Source: Atopsyche davidsoni (Eukaryota > Arthropoda > Insecta > Trichoptera > Hydrobiosidae). From it: a stretch of DNA of 64,000 bases. Each line of letters opens with the position of its first letter. The stretch's first letter is position 1. The notes beneath the pieces are model-generated. The model was given only the letters and a program-made list of their open reading frames with translations, ran no database searches and was not told the DNA's origin. The translations under genes and the position numbers were made by a program. The stretch spans positions 8,512,501 to 8,576,500 of the forward strand of contig JAILWY010000005.1 of the NCBI GenBank assembly GCA_022113835.1, in the 5' to 3' direction. Positions 20,312 to 33,600 of this stretch are shown piece by piece.

Positions 20312-21794
20312 ATGCCTGTGAATCACAGCAGTTCCTGGCCCGCGCAGAGCCTGGCCGTCGTGGAGCTGCGCGTTGATCAGCAGGGGAGAGCTTTTGCATC
20401 CTTGGCGGACACTCTTGTGGAGAAGAACTCCACATACGTCCAGACCGTCCCCGTGCGCTGCCAGTGCAAAGCTCCAATCACGGCCGCCAATCGCGAGAGC
20501 TTAGAGGATGACGGCCCGGCGAGGGCGGAAGCGTTCTATACGCCCAGGCAAAGCTTCGACGGGGAGACGCCGCACGAAAAGGGAATCAGAGATGGAATCC
20601 TTAAAAACAATCACAAAATGGAGGCGAAATTCGACGATGTTTATCCCGAAAATACGACGAAAGACAATAGCGTCTTCGATTCCAAGGATATCCTCCTGAT
20701 GAGAGATCTAGTTACGCTCAGAAATTCGGGGAAAGAAATTCAGACCGATGACCTGAAGACGATATTGAACGATAACGTCGAGAATACTAACGGCTTCCAC
20801 GTGGAGCAAATTAATGGCGATGTCTTCGATGAGCATAATACTTTTAAAGTGAGAACTTGTGATAAAAAATCTAGTTGCGACGATTGTATAGATAAAGCTA
20901 AAGTGAGTGATATTAAAACTTCGTACGATTGCGTTTTGTCCAACGAAGTCAAGTGTGATTTTCAAAGATGTGATTGTAACTTAGTTAAGAATAACAGCTA
21001 CGGAAACGTCGCCAACGGTTGTGCGTTTCAAAATACGAGAGAAAAGAAACGGGTGGAAGTTGCGAATGATCATGAAAATTCAAAACCTTCAAAAACAACA
21101 GACTTTTCCGAATACGACCTGAATGTTAGTACCGTGCTTAGATCAAACTCTTGTGATTCAAATTTTTTATACAATTTTAATAAGCTTCGGAAATTGCGTA
21201 AATCATTAGAAAACGAAGGCACCACCGACTCGCCTAGCAAAACGAACATGTTCAAGTACAACTCGAAAATATGCTACTGTATTCAATTGCTGGCTTTATC
21301 GCCGAATACTCTACTCAAATCCGTTCAATTCCCTACATTACTAGAGCGGCGGTATCCGAATACTTCAATGAATTCAATATGCAAATGGATACCGAAGGAA
21401 TTCAACGATAATGGATTAAATTCAAAAGTAAACGCGTTCGTTAAAAAGGGAAGATCTAAAAGCGTCAGTCACATGAACCACGAAAGAGTGAGCCCAAAGC
21501 CCAAAGCTAAGTTCAGACGGTGCAACAGCACGATAGAGCCTCCGAAGAGGCGTCAGAGCGAGATGGTGGAGAAGGACATGGTGAATGGTAATGGTGGGCT
21601 GTCGAAGACTCCACTCAGTGCCAGGAAGACGCAGACATTGTACCGGCACTACTACCCCGAGGGAGGCTGGGGCTGGACCATCCTGGTGGTGTGCGTGGCG
21701 GTGACCATCCTGGACCATGGCCTGCAGCTGGCAGCGGCGGTCATGGTGCGGCCCGCTGTTAACAAATTTGGAGTTCTGCCCGTTCACGCTGCCG
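20312..21794 (+). CDS. SLC16/monocarboxylate transporter-like protein, first coding exon (partial)
   Basis: Encodes residues 1-494 and the first base of codon 495, then a GTAAGT donor, so the intron is phase 1. Residues 448-455 read YPEGGWGW, the signature that opens transmembrane helix 1 of the SLC16 family. A hydrophobic helix follows (about 456-479) and then a basic loop. The family consists of 12-helix plasma-membrane carriers that move monocarboxylates or related solutes, often with protons; the substrate of this member cannot be told. The remaining eleven helices must lie in later exons, not found in this window. The ATG has A at -3 and an in-frame stop just upstream. The roughly 447-residue tail before helix 1 is very long for the family and mostly polar. 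It has cysteine pairs (C50/C52, C189/C192, C220/C222, C321/C323), a likely PKA-type RRQS at 413-416, and basic patches. A frame this long in A+T-rich DNA supports real coding. Confidence 0.88.
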
Positions 21795-21800
21795 GTAAGT
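21795..21800 (+). other. Splice donor (GTAAGT)
   Basis: G|GTAAGT is a full-consensus donor placed directly after the conserved helix 1 region. Reading past it gives 19 more residues that lack SLC16 character and then a stop, which supports splicing here. Confidence 0.8.
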
Positions 21801-23747
21801 ACTGCTATTATTCTATGCTGTATCTAATATATATCTGTTTGCAGTTTAACTGCTAAAAAAACATTATTATTTTACGCTACATTATTATAGGTCGTATCTC
21901 ATATCTATCTAGTCTAGTGTATTTGGCTTTATCGGCAAAACAGGAAATCTCTTATCTATCTGCTTAAAAAAAACTCACAACCATTTTGAGCAATTATGTT
22001 ACTGAAAATATTGATTTTTATTTCTAGCTATATTTGCCAATAGCATATTTTTATATATCTACTGGTAGAATCTATTGACAGTATAATCTATAATATATAT
22101 ATATGAGGTAATTGAACTTTTTTGGCCCATCAAAATAAAAAGTAATACCAAAAAAAGATATCAAATACAAACTCATAATAAAATAAAATCAAACCTAATT
22201 TATAAAACTGTCATACAAGAAAACCAAAAAACAATATACTTAACAAAATAAACGGAAGCTTTTAAAAAGTCAGTCCCATTAAGCGGAAGTATTTACATAT
22301 TTAAGACAAATAAACTCAAGTTCTAATAAACTTGAAGATCTCTTACTTGTCATAATTTTATTTGTTTTAGAAACCCAAAACTCTTGCCAGTTAATACAGC
22401 GTTAAAGCAATTATATTGACGCCCAAGTCTGTTATTTTTGATCTTAAGTCACCAGCCGCCAGACCGATACACGGGCACTTGCAATTAATTATTTCACATG
22501 GGTTATTTTTATGGAACTACCCTCAACTAAATCAACAGAAATATATCATCAACTTTTTGGTGCCAACTCCTAAACAAAATACGTTTATTGAAAGCTTCAT
22601 TGTAACGAAATAAAATAAGATTGACGTAATATAATTAAACTTTACTCGCTATTATTAATCACGACAAAATAACATGAGAGAACTTTTCATACAAAGACTC
22701 ATTTTTAAGTATTTTTTGCTTCTGCAATAAAATTAATATGATTGTAATGTGAAAAAACAATATATAAATCTTCATTGTTGAATTCGTAGAAAAATAACAT
22801 CATACAAATCGTACAGTTTGCGCATGTCTTACACTTTCAAAGGATATTGCTTTTTTCGTATATTAGAGTGAATATTTTATTTGAGAATAAATTTTATTGT
22901 GAAACTTCTTATGAAATACTCGCTAATATAAAATATTTGAATATACCACGGTTGATCTTGCACATAATTTATATTGAATGTAAATCATGGTATGCTGTCC
23001 ATACTACCAAAAAGCAGTTAAAATCTAGTGAAATAAATTAATAAAAATCTTGTGATTATTATTAAAACTAACGTTCCATAAATTTTCTGAATTTATAACG
23101 TATATTACAGACAAATAAATATTATATAACTTTTATAAAGAATTTATCACATTTTTGTTATTGGTTTATAGCCTGCATGCCACAGATCTATAGTCCTTGG
23201 AGTATATTATATATTCGTCCGTATATTTGATATCTTCAGTTTTATAATTTAATCATTATATTTAAATAACTAATTTATAAAAATACATTTACTTTAATTT
23301 ACATTCAAAATTACTTTCATACCCCAAGCCGTTAAAATACCAATTTTAATGTGAAATTTGCTACCTTTTGCTGAATATAAGTATCTATCTGTTTTTATTA
23401 ACCCTTTCTTAGATTATTTGTGTAACACTACATTTTGATTTATCAAATAACTAACGAAAACATGACTTTGTTTATAATTGGGCTCATTGGCCTTAAAAAT
23501 GTCAATATAGTGCGACAATGGTGTCCATACTCGCGTGCAACTATATATAGAATATATGGAAAGGAAATTAAATAGACTAAAATTAAACCTTGTATTAACG
23601 TCTTAATACGTAGGAAAATAAATCTTTACAATCTTTAAAAATGGATCCATATATAAAGATAGCTTCTTAAATTTTAGATCAATATAGGCGAGCTCTTTTT
23701 CAGGGAATATAAAAAACAATAATTCAGCTGTTAATATCAAAGCAAAA

Positions 23748-23753
<6 letters not shown>
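21801..23753 (+). other. Start of a very long intron, nothing recognised
   Basis: A+T-rich sequence after the donor. A weakly base-balanced stretch occurs at 22415-22520, with CAATTAATTA homeodomain-type words. No second SLC16 exon was seen. Confidence 0.5.

Positions 23754-23779
<26 letters not shown>
23754..23779. repeat. (TA)n microsatellite
   Basis: An uninterrupted run of about 13 TA units. Confidence 0.9.
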
Positions 23780-24060
23780 GTGTGAATTGTCTAAAATTTG
23801 GTCAAAAATATCAGTAATCGATATGCAATTTAGTTTTCCTACCCATAAACTACCGTTGAATGGGCAGAAGATTAAGGGTTGAAAAAATGGCGGATCCTGT
23901 CCTAAAATGGCTTCCTGGTAAAAATTTCCGTGGATGACTGAAAACGGTAGGAGCCATTTTAGAAGAGAATTTATGGAAGGATCTTCCAAGGCAAAAAGAA
24001 ACAGTGAGAGATTCAATGAGAATTTATGTGCAACGTAAGGTCTTACGGTCTTATATGCAC
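23780..24060. repeat. Unclassified repeat-like segment with nested inverted repeats
   Basis: Contains a perfect 11-bp inverted repeat, CTAAAATGGCT at 23902-23912 and AGCCATTTTAG at 23952-23962. A second 8-bp inverted pair interleaves with it: CTACCGTT at 23850-23857 and AACGGTAG at 23943-23950. The composition differs from the flanks. It may be a decayed non-autonomous transposon, but no family was recognised and no target duplication was found. The 88-codon minus-strand frame across it ends in TA-repeat-encoded Ile/Tyr and is not called a gene. Confidence 0.35.
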
Positions 24061-24499
24061 ATAATGTTCATTATATTTTATGGACCAAAACGCATTAAGT
24101 TATTTTAAAAAATTAGAAAAAATATTGTATTTAGGGGGTTTTGATTAATTTAGCATGGAGCAAACTGTTATTAAAGATTAAAACATAAACCTCTTTTACA
24201 TTTGATTTTGATATATACACAAAAGATTTTGAAATACAGTAGGGTGCGGTTTGTTCCTTTATTACTTTGTTTTTTATTTTATATACTTCTGAATGTGTTT
24301 TTTTTTTTTTAATTAATGTCACAAACATTTGATTTTTTTAAATATAAAAGTTCATGAAATTGAAATACGGAAATTTTAAAGTGATTTTAGACTTAGTATA
24401 ATGGTGATATAAAAAATAAATATATTCGATTTAGCGAAAAAACTAGTTTACAATATATATATTTTTTTTTTTTAAAAAAGACATTGTATCACCAGAGCT
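24061..24499. other. A+T-rich intronic DNA
   Basis: Nothing recognised. It contains long T runs. Confidence 0.5.
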
Positions 24500-24960
24500 C
24501 TTTTCGATATTAATAAATCATGCGGTTAGAGCTGATTTCCTTTCCAACGGCCTTTGCACAATAAAGATTCATTAGCCAGTGCGGATGGCCGCCGAAGCCT
24601 GCATTTGCAGACGCCTCGCTCAGCCCGGTAAGTAGGTTGGACGTGGGCGGGGCGCTAATCCTCTCTAGGCGGAATTCAGCGATATACCGGACTGGTTACC
24701 AACAGAACACTGGACCCAGGGATTTGAAGGCACATGAACCCCTATTAAAGCAACCGAAACACGTGATAAGTCTTAATAAACACATCCTTTTCATGCCAAC
24801 ACCGCGTTGTTAGTAGCGGCAAATATATCCTTGTGCTTGAATCTAAAAGCAGAAGACATCGCAGAGATCCGCTCGCGACACACAATTGAACGACTTGTTG
24901 CAATAAGAAGGACCAGGGAACCCACTACATTATTTCCCCTCTTAAAAAACCATGAACACT
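24500..24960. promoter_or_regulatory. Large base-balanced island, candidate enhancer
   Basis: About 460 bases, G+C-richest at 24580-24680. It contains TGCGGTTA, a Runt-type site, near 24520. CCCGGTAAGTAGG at about 24626-24638 resembles a splice donor, but no open frame leads into it. No SLC16-type coding was seen. It is the longest island of the intron. Confidence 0.3.
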
Positions 24961-27719
24961 GCCTCAGCATGAATATATGCTGAGTGAAATAAACGCCAAC
25001 CTCCTCGTGCGATGTTCACGATAATCATAATAGTGTATGACTTGCCACCTCTTTATTAAGCGGAAACTAATATTACTAAAAAAAATAAACTGGTAAACAC
25101 AGTGATATTGCATAAATTTTACATTAGTATTCATGTTTCATTCCTTTCTTAATTTTAGGTTTAATAATACACATGCTTCGTTGTTTAATACTTTCTGACC
25201 ATGCTTACAAATAAAATGAAGGCATTGCATATTTGCACAATCGCTTAACTTTTATAGTGTCGTTAGAAATCAGAGCAATAAAAAACACATAAAAATATCG
25301 TGTATTCGTAACAATTTATTGTAACAGTGTAATTATGAATTCAGTGCAAGTGTGGCATCGTTTTAATGTCTGGTTCATTGCCAGTGCGATATCGAAACGA
25401 GTACGTGAATACACCGCGCTGGCCTATTCGTGGGTCGCTATTGTTTATCGAAACGAAATCGAAAGTATATTTATTAACGACGAGCTGTAATTTCGCAGAA
25501 TCATTACTTTATGTTTACCGACGTACAATTTCAGAATACTAATTATTTTCTCTAAAAAATCAGTACTGGGTTTGAATAAATTTTGAATAACAAAGGTCAA
25601 TTAAATATGAACGTATTCATTCTTAATTCACGAGGGAATTTACATTATTCATAAAATTATATTTTTTTAATTATTTTCTAAATTTGGTTACTTGTATCGA
25701 CTTCTCTATCAAAAAATAGAATATTCTGAGAATTAGTTTTGTATTCCTGGCATGAAATGTAGATTTCTACTATCAGGTTTCAACCTTTGGAATAAGCATT
25801 TCATCAATTAAAATTAATAGACTTAATATGGATTATCAAAAGCAAATTTAACAAAATCGTAAGACATTATTATTTGTTAAGAATACACCTTACCTATTAA
25901 TCATTTTTAAAAATTATATCTATATATTTTTGTTTTTTTAGGTATTTTTGATATAAAAAAATATTTTTCTAGCTAAATAGTTATTTATAAATATATTTTG
26001 TAAAAAAAGTTATATCTATATTTTTTTTAATAGTATTTTTGATCAAATTTTTATTATTTGTTTAACCAAATAGTTATACACTACTTCATTATAAAATTGT
26101 AATAATTGAGAATTAATTACATCTGATAAATCAATCAACTACGTAAATATTTTGTTGTTCTTAGCTAGAACATTTTATGTCTTGACGGTGGCAGTGTTTT
26201 TTGATAGTTAAACAAAATTAGTACCATAAAAATGTATAATCGAAATTTCTTGAAATTTAAAATGTGAATGGTATGATTCATAATAAATTTATTTAAAAAT
26301 TAAGTTTGAAGAAATAGCAAAGAAACTTTTTTAAAATGTTATCTTTTTTGGAAACCATTTTTTGTGCTGTTTTTTTTATTTTTTTACTTCGTTCTAAATA
26401 CTCAACCCATTTTCTGGATATGAAATGTAAAAATAGTGTAAAAAAACAGGCAAGAGCCGGAAGAAAACACTTCAAGATTATCAAATATCCGTTGGAACTT
26501 TTCGCGTAGTATAAAATTTCGTTATATTCTAAAAAAGGATGTTTCTTTATTTTGGAAATGTATTCATGATAGCAATTCAAAAATTTGTATGAATTTTATA
26601 TAGCAATTTTCACTTTTATACTAAATATGCTGAGAAAAAAATACGTGTATTTTTCTTTACTTTATTTTATTTAAAACATGTAAGCAAATTGATTTTTGGA
26701 TATGAAACAGGCATTTCTTAAAAATGTTTCACAAAAAATGCAATATCTATATTTTTACTATCATTTGTAAAAAAATAGAGGTGAAAGATTGAATAAATAA
26801 AAATATAAATAATGGTTACCATATTACCGTGAAAATCTTAAAGCACGGTTGTTAAAAATTTTAAAATGATTTTATAAACACAGTTTTGGTTAGTATATAA
26901 ATAAATATTAATTGAAATAACATTTTCATCCTTTTGACAAGTTATTTTTGGTAATTAAAACCGTAATAACAATTTGTGTTAGAATTTGATCAAACAGCAA
27001 CAGAATATTGCGGCTTTTAGGACAAAGTATTTTTTATATTTAATTTAAAATTAGGGTTATAGTCATTTTTGTTTTGGAAAATATAAAAAGGTTTATAATT
27101 ATATCAGTTCAAGAAAATGAACGAAACTTGATATTGGTAGTTCTTGGTATTTCTGTAAGTTGAAGACAATGAAGAGAAAAAAGCATTCAGTCCTTGTTGA
27201 ACGACCTCTCATAATGCGTTATTGATTCTGAAAAAAAACCCAGTGTAACGCAACTGAAGGTTGTATATTATAATAAAAATATATTTTACATATAAAAAAA
27301 TTATATGATTTTAAGCTGTTTTTTATTATTTAAATTCATAATTTTTTTTGGTCAGCAAAGGCTATTAATTTTTTTAAACTCGTTGGAAAATATTGTTTAA
27401 ACAATCAAAACCTTGTTTAAAATATATATATTTGTGTAATATATATACTTGACAGACAAACAAATAATTTATAATTTTTTTGTCCTATATTCCTTTAACA
27501 ACTCTTTGGTTACTTAATTGTCACTTTATTTTTTTCAGTTTTCAGATAGTTATGAATTTAAAATATACTTATTTTGTAAATTTGGTTTACCATATTTCTC
27601 GTTGATATATATTTTTTGAGTATTGTGAATACTACTTGGTACAAAAAATATTTTGTTTTTTTATAAAAATATTTTGTATGGTTCCGTTCATAACTCGTAC
27701 TTTTTATTACTTTTTGTAA
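24961..27719. other. A+T-rich intronic DNA with a small island (25340-25510)
   Basis: The small island holds ATTGTTTATCG (a forkhead/Sox-like word) and several CpGs. The rest is low-complexity A+T sequence. No gene was seen. The 95-codon minus-strand frame near 26293-26580 lies in low-complexity DNA and has no domain. Confidence 0.45.
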
Positions 27720-27900
27720 CAAGGCATTAAACCGTTGTTTACGTGTTATCTGGGTCAACGTAACGATAAGCAGGGTTACGTATGTGCGTTGATCAACCTC
27801 GCCAGACAACGTATTCTCATATTAGCTCCTTAAGCCTAACGTGAAATCTACGTGTCAGATAGGCACGTCACGTATCTTATAAAGATTATGTAACTTACGA
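27720..27900. promoter_or_regulatory. ACGT-rich island
   Basis: About 180 bases with repeated ACGT-containing words (TTACGTG, TTACGTA, CTACGTG, TCACGTA). ACGT cores are used by bZIP and some bHLH-PAS factors. Five or more within 150 bases is notable in this background, but the sequence gives no further support. Confidence 0.25.
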
Positions 27901-30129
27901 AGCTTTTATTAGAATTCAGATCCTTCGTAATCAGTACGTTTTACGTTTAAAGCGAAATAAATTGAACTTACCCTTACTCTGAATTTATCAGGCTCGTCTC
28001 TTTGTTTATCTTGTTTTTCCGCGGAAATGGCCTTTTCGATTTGGAAGTGTAAATAAATACCATCGAAGAATTTACAAACGCCTTCTTATCGACGAAGAAC
28101 AAATGGAACAAAGTGGTTATACTAAATAAACTTATGAATTAGCTATATGTATAAAAGCGTATTAAATAAAAAATAAAAAAATTCAAGAACATTATTTTTA
28201 TTCTTAAGAATGTGTCTTAATTACAATGTCAATTATCTTATAAAATATAAACCACCAAGATTGATTACCAGTTTCTGATTTTTCCGATTGATCAAAAAAT
28301 ATTTTATCATGGCAATATTCAAATATCAACGCATGGTATAATTATAAACAAAGATTTTCCCAGACATAAATACAAATAATCCTTTAAACCCCATAACGTT
28401 GCCATCCATCTCACCATCGCTTACTCCCTTTCCCATTAGCAACACCACTAACGAATTCATTGCTAACAACTAATTACCCCATTATGCCCCTAACTAAAAA
28501 CGCAGGTTACTTATGACTGTTTACACATTACTTTTAATTTATATATGATACATTATAATATATATACCTAATACAAAACCACCTTTTTACCTTAAATATC
28601 TTCAATAGCGTAGCGAAATATTTTTTTAATAAAAGAAACAGAAACAAAGTATAAATATCAATCTTTGTGTTTTGTTTCAGTCTTTAAATTTACTAAATAA
28701 GTGTTGATTTTGTTAATCTTTTGCATGACTCGTATTTTATCGATCTTCAAATATTTACATAAAAAAATATTTTACAGACAGAATAAACTCGTAAATATTT
28801 ATTAAAAATATAAACAGCTTCACGTGATGTGTTACACCAGTGTATACGCGGAAAATAAACGTCCGCATTTATCAAAATTGACGTCTCCACTCTTCATCGC
28901 CCGCCGGATCCCACGGGTAATTTGCGATTTTTTTATTAAATTTGAAAATGCTCTCACTGACAGAGTCCTAACTATCTCCTTGTGAGCTGCGCGAATTTTC
29001 ATACTACCGACGCCGTAGACTTCATTTAATATTAACAGACAAAAACGTGCCCGAGGCGAAAAAAACTGAGGTACAGGAAGCCCCTATCTTAGGGCGAGTC
29101 GTTATCCAAAAAGGTTTCACTGCCTAACTTTGAATATATAAATTGGACTTTGTTGTATTACTTACATAAAAAAATCATTCGTCTACTGTGTAAGCAAGCA
29201 TCTATTTATTTTTTTTGGATTCTTCAAGCAAATATTTAAAGTAATATTTACATTCGCTTATTGTTATCCTGATTTATAGTTTGAAATATTAATCTTACCA
29301 AAGAATATAACGCATATCTGGAAGTTTTGAGATTTTCTGTTTTGAAATTTCACAAAATATACAGCCATTGATCCCCACCTAAGAACTACGCCATTAATTT
29401 ATCTCGGCTTTATTCATATTGGACCTAAATTTGAAATAATGTAATATTTTAACAATTTCGTAACAGCGTTATTGTATAACTGATTGAATAACTTAAAATA
29501 CTTAATGTTTTTCGTAAAATATATTTATTTGACCCTATAAAAATTATAACCATACACATTAGTACCTTACATAAACTTTATATTACATAAATCATTAGAT
29601 TTACACATCAAAGACATTAAAGAATATAAATTAACCACATATGAGCTCCATTAACCAAACAATAAGAATTTTTAGGCGAAAAAAGCACATTGTAAAATCA
29701 AATCTAATAGTTTTTGATTAGGAATTGTTTGTTGTCAGAAAATAATTACTCAACACTAAGTAAATAAAGACAAATAAACCAATATTAAACGCATACAAAG
29801 ATATATCAATACTTATAACGTATTACATCATATTGTATTAATATATCAGCAAACCTTTAAATTGAATATAGGAAAGAATCGTCGATCATTCATACTAGGC
29901 ACTTTTAATAAAAATGTAAACCTTTTTCTCAATCGTAAACTAAAGCTATTTTTACATTCTGGCCCCATCTGCAACAAAAAAGAATCCATTCTTAACTGAA
30001 ACGGGATATTCCAGTTTTTCCATTAAAAAAAAAAACAAACAATTTATACTTTATCAAAGTACCCTAAATTAGTTGGTTGAAAATATCTTACAAAATTACT
30101 TTTTGGTAATATCTACAAAACAGTTTATA
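27901..30129. other. A+T-rich intronic DNA with islands (28380-28500, 28850-29110)
   Basis: 28380-28500 is strongly C- and T-biased on the plus strand. 28850-29110 is CpG-containing and base-balanced. No coding region or transposon was recognised. Confidence 0.4.
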
Positions 30130-30350
30130 ACAGAAGTTCTTTTCATTCGGGTTGGACCCTTCGACTATGCAAGTACTCTTTTATCGTAAAGGCTCCAACA
30201 GATCTCGCTTCTCGCCATACAGGATTGGACGTGACAGATGGTCACACGAATCAGGATTTATTCATCCCAACGATAGTGGCTGCCTGACACGTCCCCTCGA
30301 AAGGATTGGCGAAATCTTTTCAGGAAAAAGTGAAAAATCTTCTGTGTAAA
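30130..30350. promoter_or_regulatory. Base-balanced island, candidate enhancer
   Basis: About 220 bases of mixed composition with GTGACAGATGG near 30229-30239, a TALE (Homothorax/Meis)-type word. The 65-codon frame through it has no recognisable domain and no splice-site support. Confidence 0.22.
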
Positions 30351-31424
30351 ACAGTGCTTAATAAATTATGAAAATATCTTAAATTACCACTTCAATCCAA
30401 AAATATAATAACATTTGTAAAATTACTAGGTTTTTAAATAAACTGTATTTCTTCACATTGATTTATAACTATATATATATATATATATAGTCATTACCAT
30501 CTTTATATAAGATGCATTACCATTTAAAATTATTTTTTTATTTTATATAAATATATATCAAATTCGCCGCTATTTACTTAACAAATAATTGCTTGAAAGT
30601 CTTTTTTTTAAATAAAACATTGGTATAAATAAGACAGGCAATATCATTTACTCCTATAAACAACAAATAAAATTATTATAACATGGACTCTTCAATATCA
30701 ATTGCTGAACTGATTTATTTACTCAATTCTAATACAATATAATTATCTGCATATTTTAAATATTTTTATAGAAACAAAAAAATTTGTTGGTAACAAACAA
30801 TTGAACTAATTTTGATAATTTCTATCAAAATTACTTTTCACGTAATTTGCGATTGATTCCTTTGTATTAAAACTGTATATATTGTATAAGTTCCTTTTGC
30901 GTCGCTTTTATGTGAAGTTATATTTCAAGGGTGGTTTAAAAATAAATGTGACGAAATAAATCGGCAAAGTTTGGAAAGATGGCCCAAACATTCCCTTATG
31001 TCAGACATGTATGTAGATAGATACATAACTACACAAGGTTTATAAAGAAAATCTACCCACATCTTTGACCGTCTTGTTAGTACTTCGGTTACATCCAGCG
31101 CAAATCTTTGAAAACCCGATGATTATTTTTATCTTACAAAGCCTACATGATATTGAATATCTGACGTTCATCTTTATTCGAAAAAATAAATTGTTAGATG
31201 TGTACAGGTTGTTTAAAATAAAAAAAATCTTGTATTTTGTATAAATACCTTGTTTTGATGCAATCAACGGGTAGATTGACGTTAATTTAGAAAACTGCTT
31301 TTTAAAATTAATAAGTCATTGAATTATTGAGTAAATGTTTACCTATGAAGTTTTTAAAAAAGTCTATTGAATATTTAACTTATTGGCATATTGATTCATG
31401 ATAATATTTTGATTTTTAAAATAC
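30351..31424. other. A+T-rich intronic DNA
   Basis: Contains an AT dinucleotide run at 30469-30489. No gene was seen. Confidence 0.5.
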
Positions 31425-31800
31425 GTTAACTTTTTTTGGACGTGCTAACTCTTGGGTCACGAGGTGATCTGATCCGACGAAGAAGCCAAAAATCCGCATA
31501 TCAGACATTTTTTTTCTTATTCGATAATGTACATGGTGTGTACAATTTAACTCTGAAAGCCACCCCATCGTCTGGAGCTGAAAATGGAATTTGAATGTCA
31601 CGACACTCGGAGGAGCTGTAAGGGCCAATTATCGTACTCGGGAGCCGCAGAGTGGGTACTCTTGTACTGAAAATAAATCGCCTCCGGGGACTACCCTCTG
31701 CCGTCTGGATATTGAAAACTTATTATCACCTGACATGGAGACCATTTTGAATACTTACGGCTTTATTGAAATGTTGAATGTCATAAATAGTGCTTGACAT
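31425..31800. promoter_or_regulatory. Base-balanced island, candidate enhancer
   Basis: About 375 bases, CpG-containing. Short frames overlap on both strands without domain content, which argues against a coding exon. Confidence 0.22.
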
Positions 31801-33479
31801 TTCTGGATATACACAATTGTTTAAGTTATTCATCTTTTTTCGTTTTCTGGTCTCTTAGGTAAATCAATTTATTTTCAAATATTTAATTGTTAAACACAAA
31901 ATATTTCTTTTTCGTTAAAATAAATTACTGCAAATACCTTTTTATTTACATTTGAAACTTAGTTGAGGCAAGCTTAAAATTATAGAGAAATCAAAAGAAT
32001 TTTGCATTGGTTAAAAATATTTTACGGTACGTTTGGTTTAAAATTACTTTGGTGAATTACAACGCATTTATTTTACGTTCATAATAGAATTCCAGATCTG
32101 ACATTTAATTGCCAAAGTTCTGAACAATTAAGAATGTTCAGAACAGCTCTGGTAAAAAAATAGTATGTTTTTAAAATATCTAAGGCTCTTAAATATTTTA
32201 CAGTGATCAAATACGAAAATATTTTTCGTCAGGAATCGAAATATTAAATTAAAAGCTCTAGTGACTAATAAGACTCAAAACTTTTGCTATTTTCAAATAA
32301 AAGCAATCACTTTACCTTAAAGGTTTTCTTTGTATTTTAAAGGATTCCCAAGACGGTAAAGAAATATTTTACTTCGCGTAGAATACGTAGTTTGTGCTTT
32401 TTTTCCACAAAATATCTCTGAATAAAATGTTGACAACGTCTTTGGAAGACCACCTATCTGAATCTGCGCAAAATCAACATGCTTTTATTGTAAGATGAAA
32501 TCTTTAGGTGGTGTATTCATAGAATAAGTGCTGTAACAAACAACAAAAGAACATTTTTTCCAGTATCGTCTTTCCATAGTCCATATGCATAAATGAAAAT
32601 ACATTGATTTAATGTAAATGTGTGTTTTTTCAATATGTTTTGTTCGGAAACTTTTACAAATGACATATTTGATTTCAGATTTTTATTTCTTACGTTACTT
32701 AAATTTAATATCTGATTTTACGTTTAATCAATAAGTGTTGAAGTATTTGACTATTTTGTCGTTAAGTATTTTGGTCGCCAAATTCCAGAAAACGTTGTCT
32801 GGTCTAGTATTTTTTTATTAAATTTTGAATGTGTCAAGGACATATTACAATGATCTCATAGTGAATGATCTCAATATTGATTTATCATATAAATAAAAGT
32901 AATGCGTGTCATTCTGCTTGATAATTTGGTTTTTTCAAGTAGAAAATTTCTGTAACGATCGGTTGTTACTATCAATTGAAGGAACATACAGTAACATACA
33001 AACCTTAACTGATTACATAAATTGTATAATTTTTATGTTTTGAGATTAAAATTCAAGATATAAACACCAAGCGATGAAATCCTACAAAGGTTTATTCTCA
33101 TAGTTAAAAAAAACATTTAACATAACAAATTCACAAAAATTTAACGTGTCATATCAAATTTAAGAGAATACAATTGTTTATTAATGTATTAATTGAATAT
33201 AACGTATTTGTTATCTCACATATAAATGTTATAAGTTTTAAAATTATAATTATAAAATATTTAACAAAAAAAAATGTCACAAGTTTTGTGCACTGACTGA
33301 ATACCATTCGTAAATTTTATGCCATGAAAATTTTATGTCATTTTATTTGATGAATATAAAGTGAATAGTCAAGTCACAGTATTATTCAAATATGTTGAAA
33401 ATAAATACTGAGAATGATAGGATATATTATTTACTTTAAGACAGTATAAATTGTTAGTCGATACTGTAACATTTCACGT
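31801..33479. other. A+T-rich intronic DNA, nothing recognised
   Basis: No gene, RNA or repeat could be supported. Confidence 0.5.
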
Positions 33480-33600
33480 GATAATATTGCCAGTAACGGC
33501 GGCCGTTACGTAACGGCGGCCGTGGCGCTGTAATTACGGGAAGCACCCACCCTCCCGGGGAGGCACCGTTCCTGTAAAAGCAGAACTCGATTCGCTCTAA
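33480..33600. promoter_or_regulatory. Palindrome-rich G+C island
   Basis: Two head-to-tail 17-bp units, GTAACGGCGGCCGTTAC at 33493-33509 and its near copy ending CGTGGC at 33510-33526. The first is a palindrome apart from its central base. A third palindrome, CCTCCCGGGGAGG, follows at 33551-33563. This density of symmetric CpG-rich words in A+T-rich DNA is not expected by chance. It suggests binding sites for dimeric factors, or a local foldback duplication. Confidence 0.45.

Noticed and set aside
21422..21787. 121-codon minus-strand frame
   Set aside because: Antisense shadow of the SLC16 exon.
26187..26200. TGGCAGTGT, resembling the miR-34 seed
   Set aside because: Only nine bases agree and no opposing arm was found.
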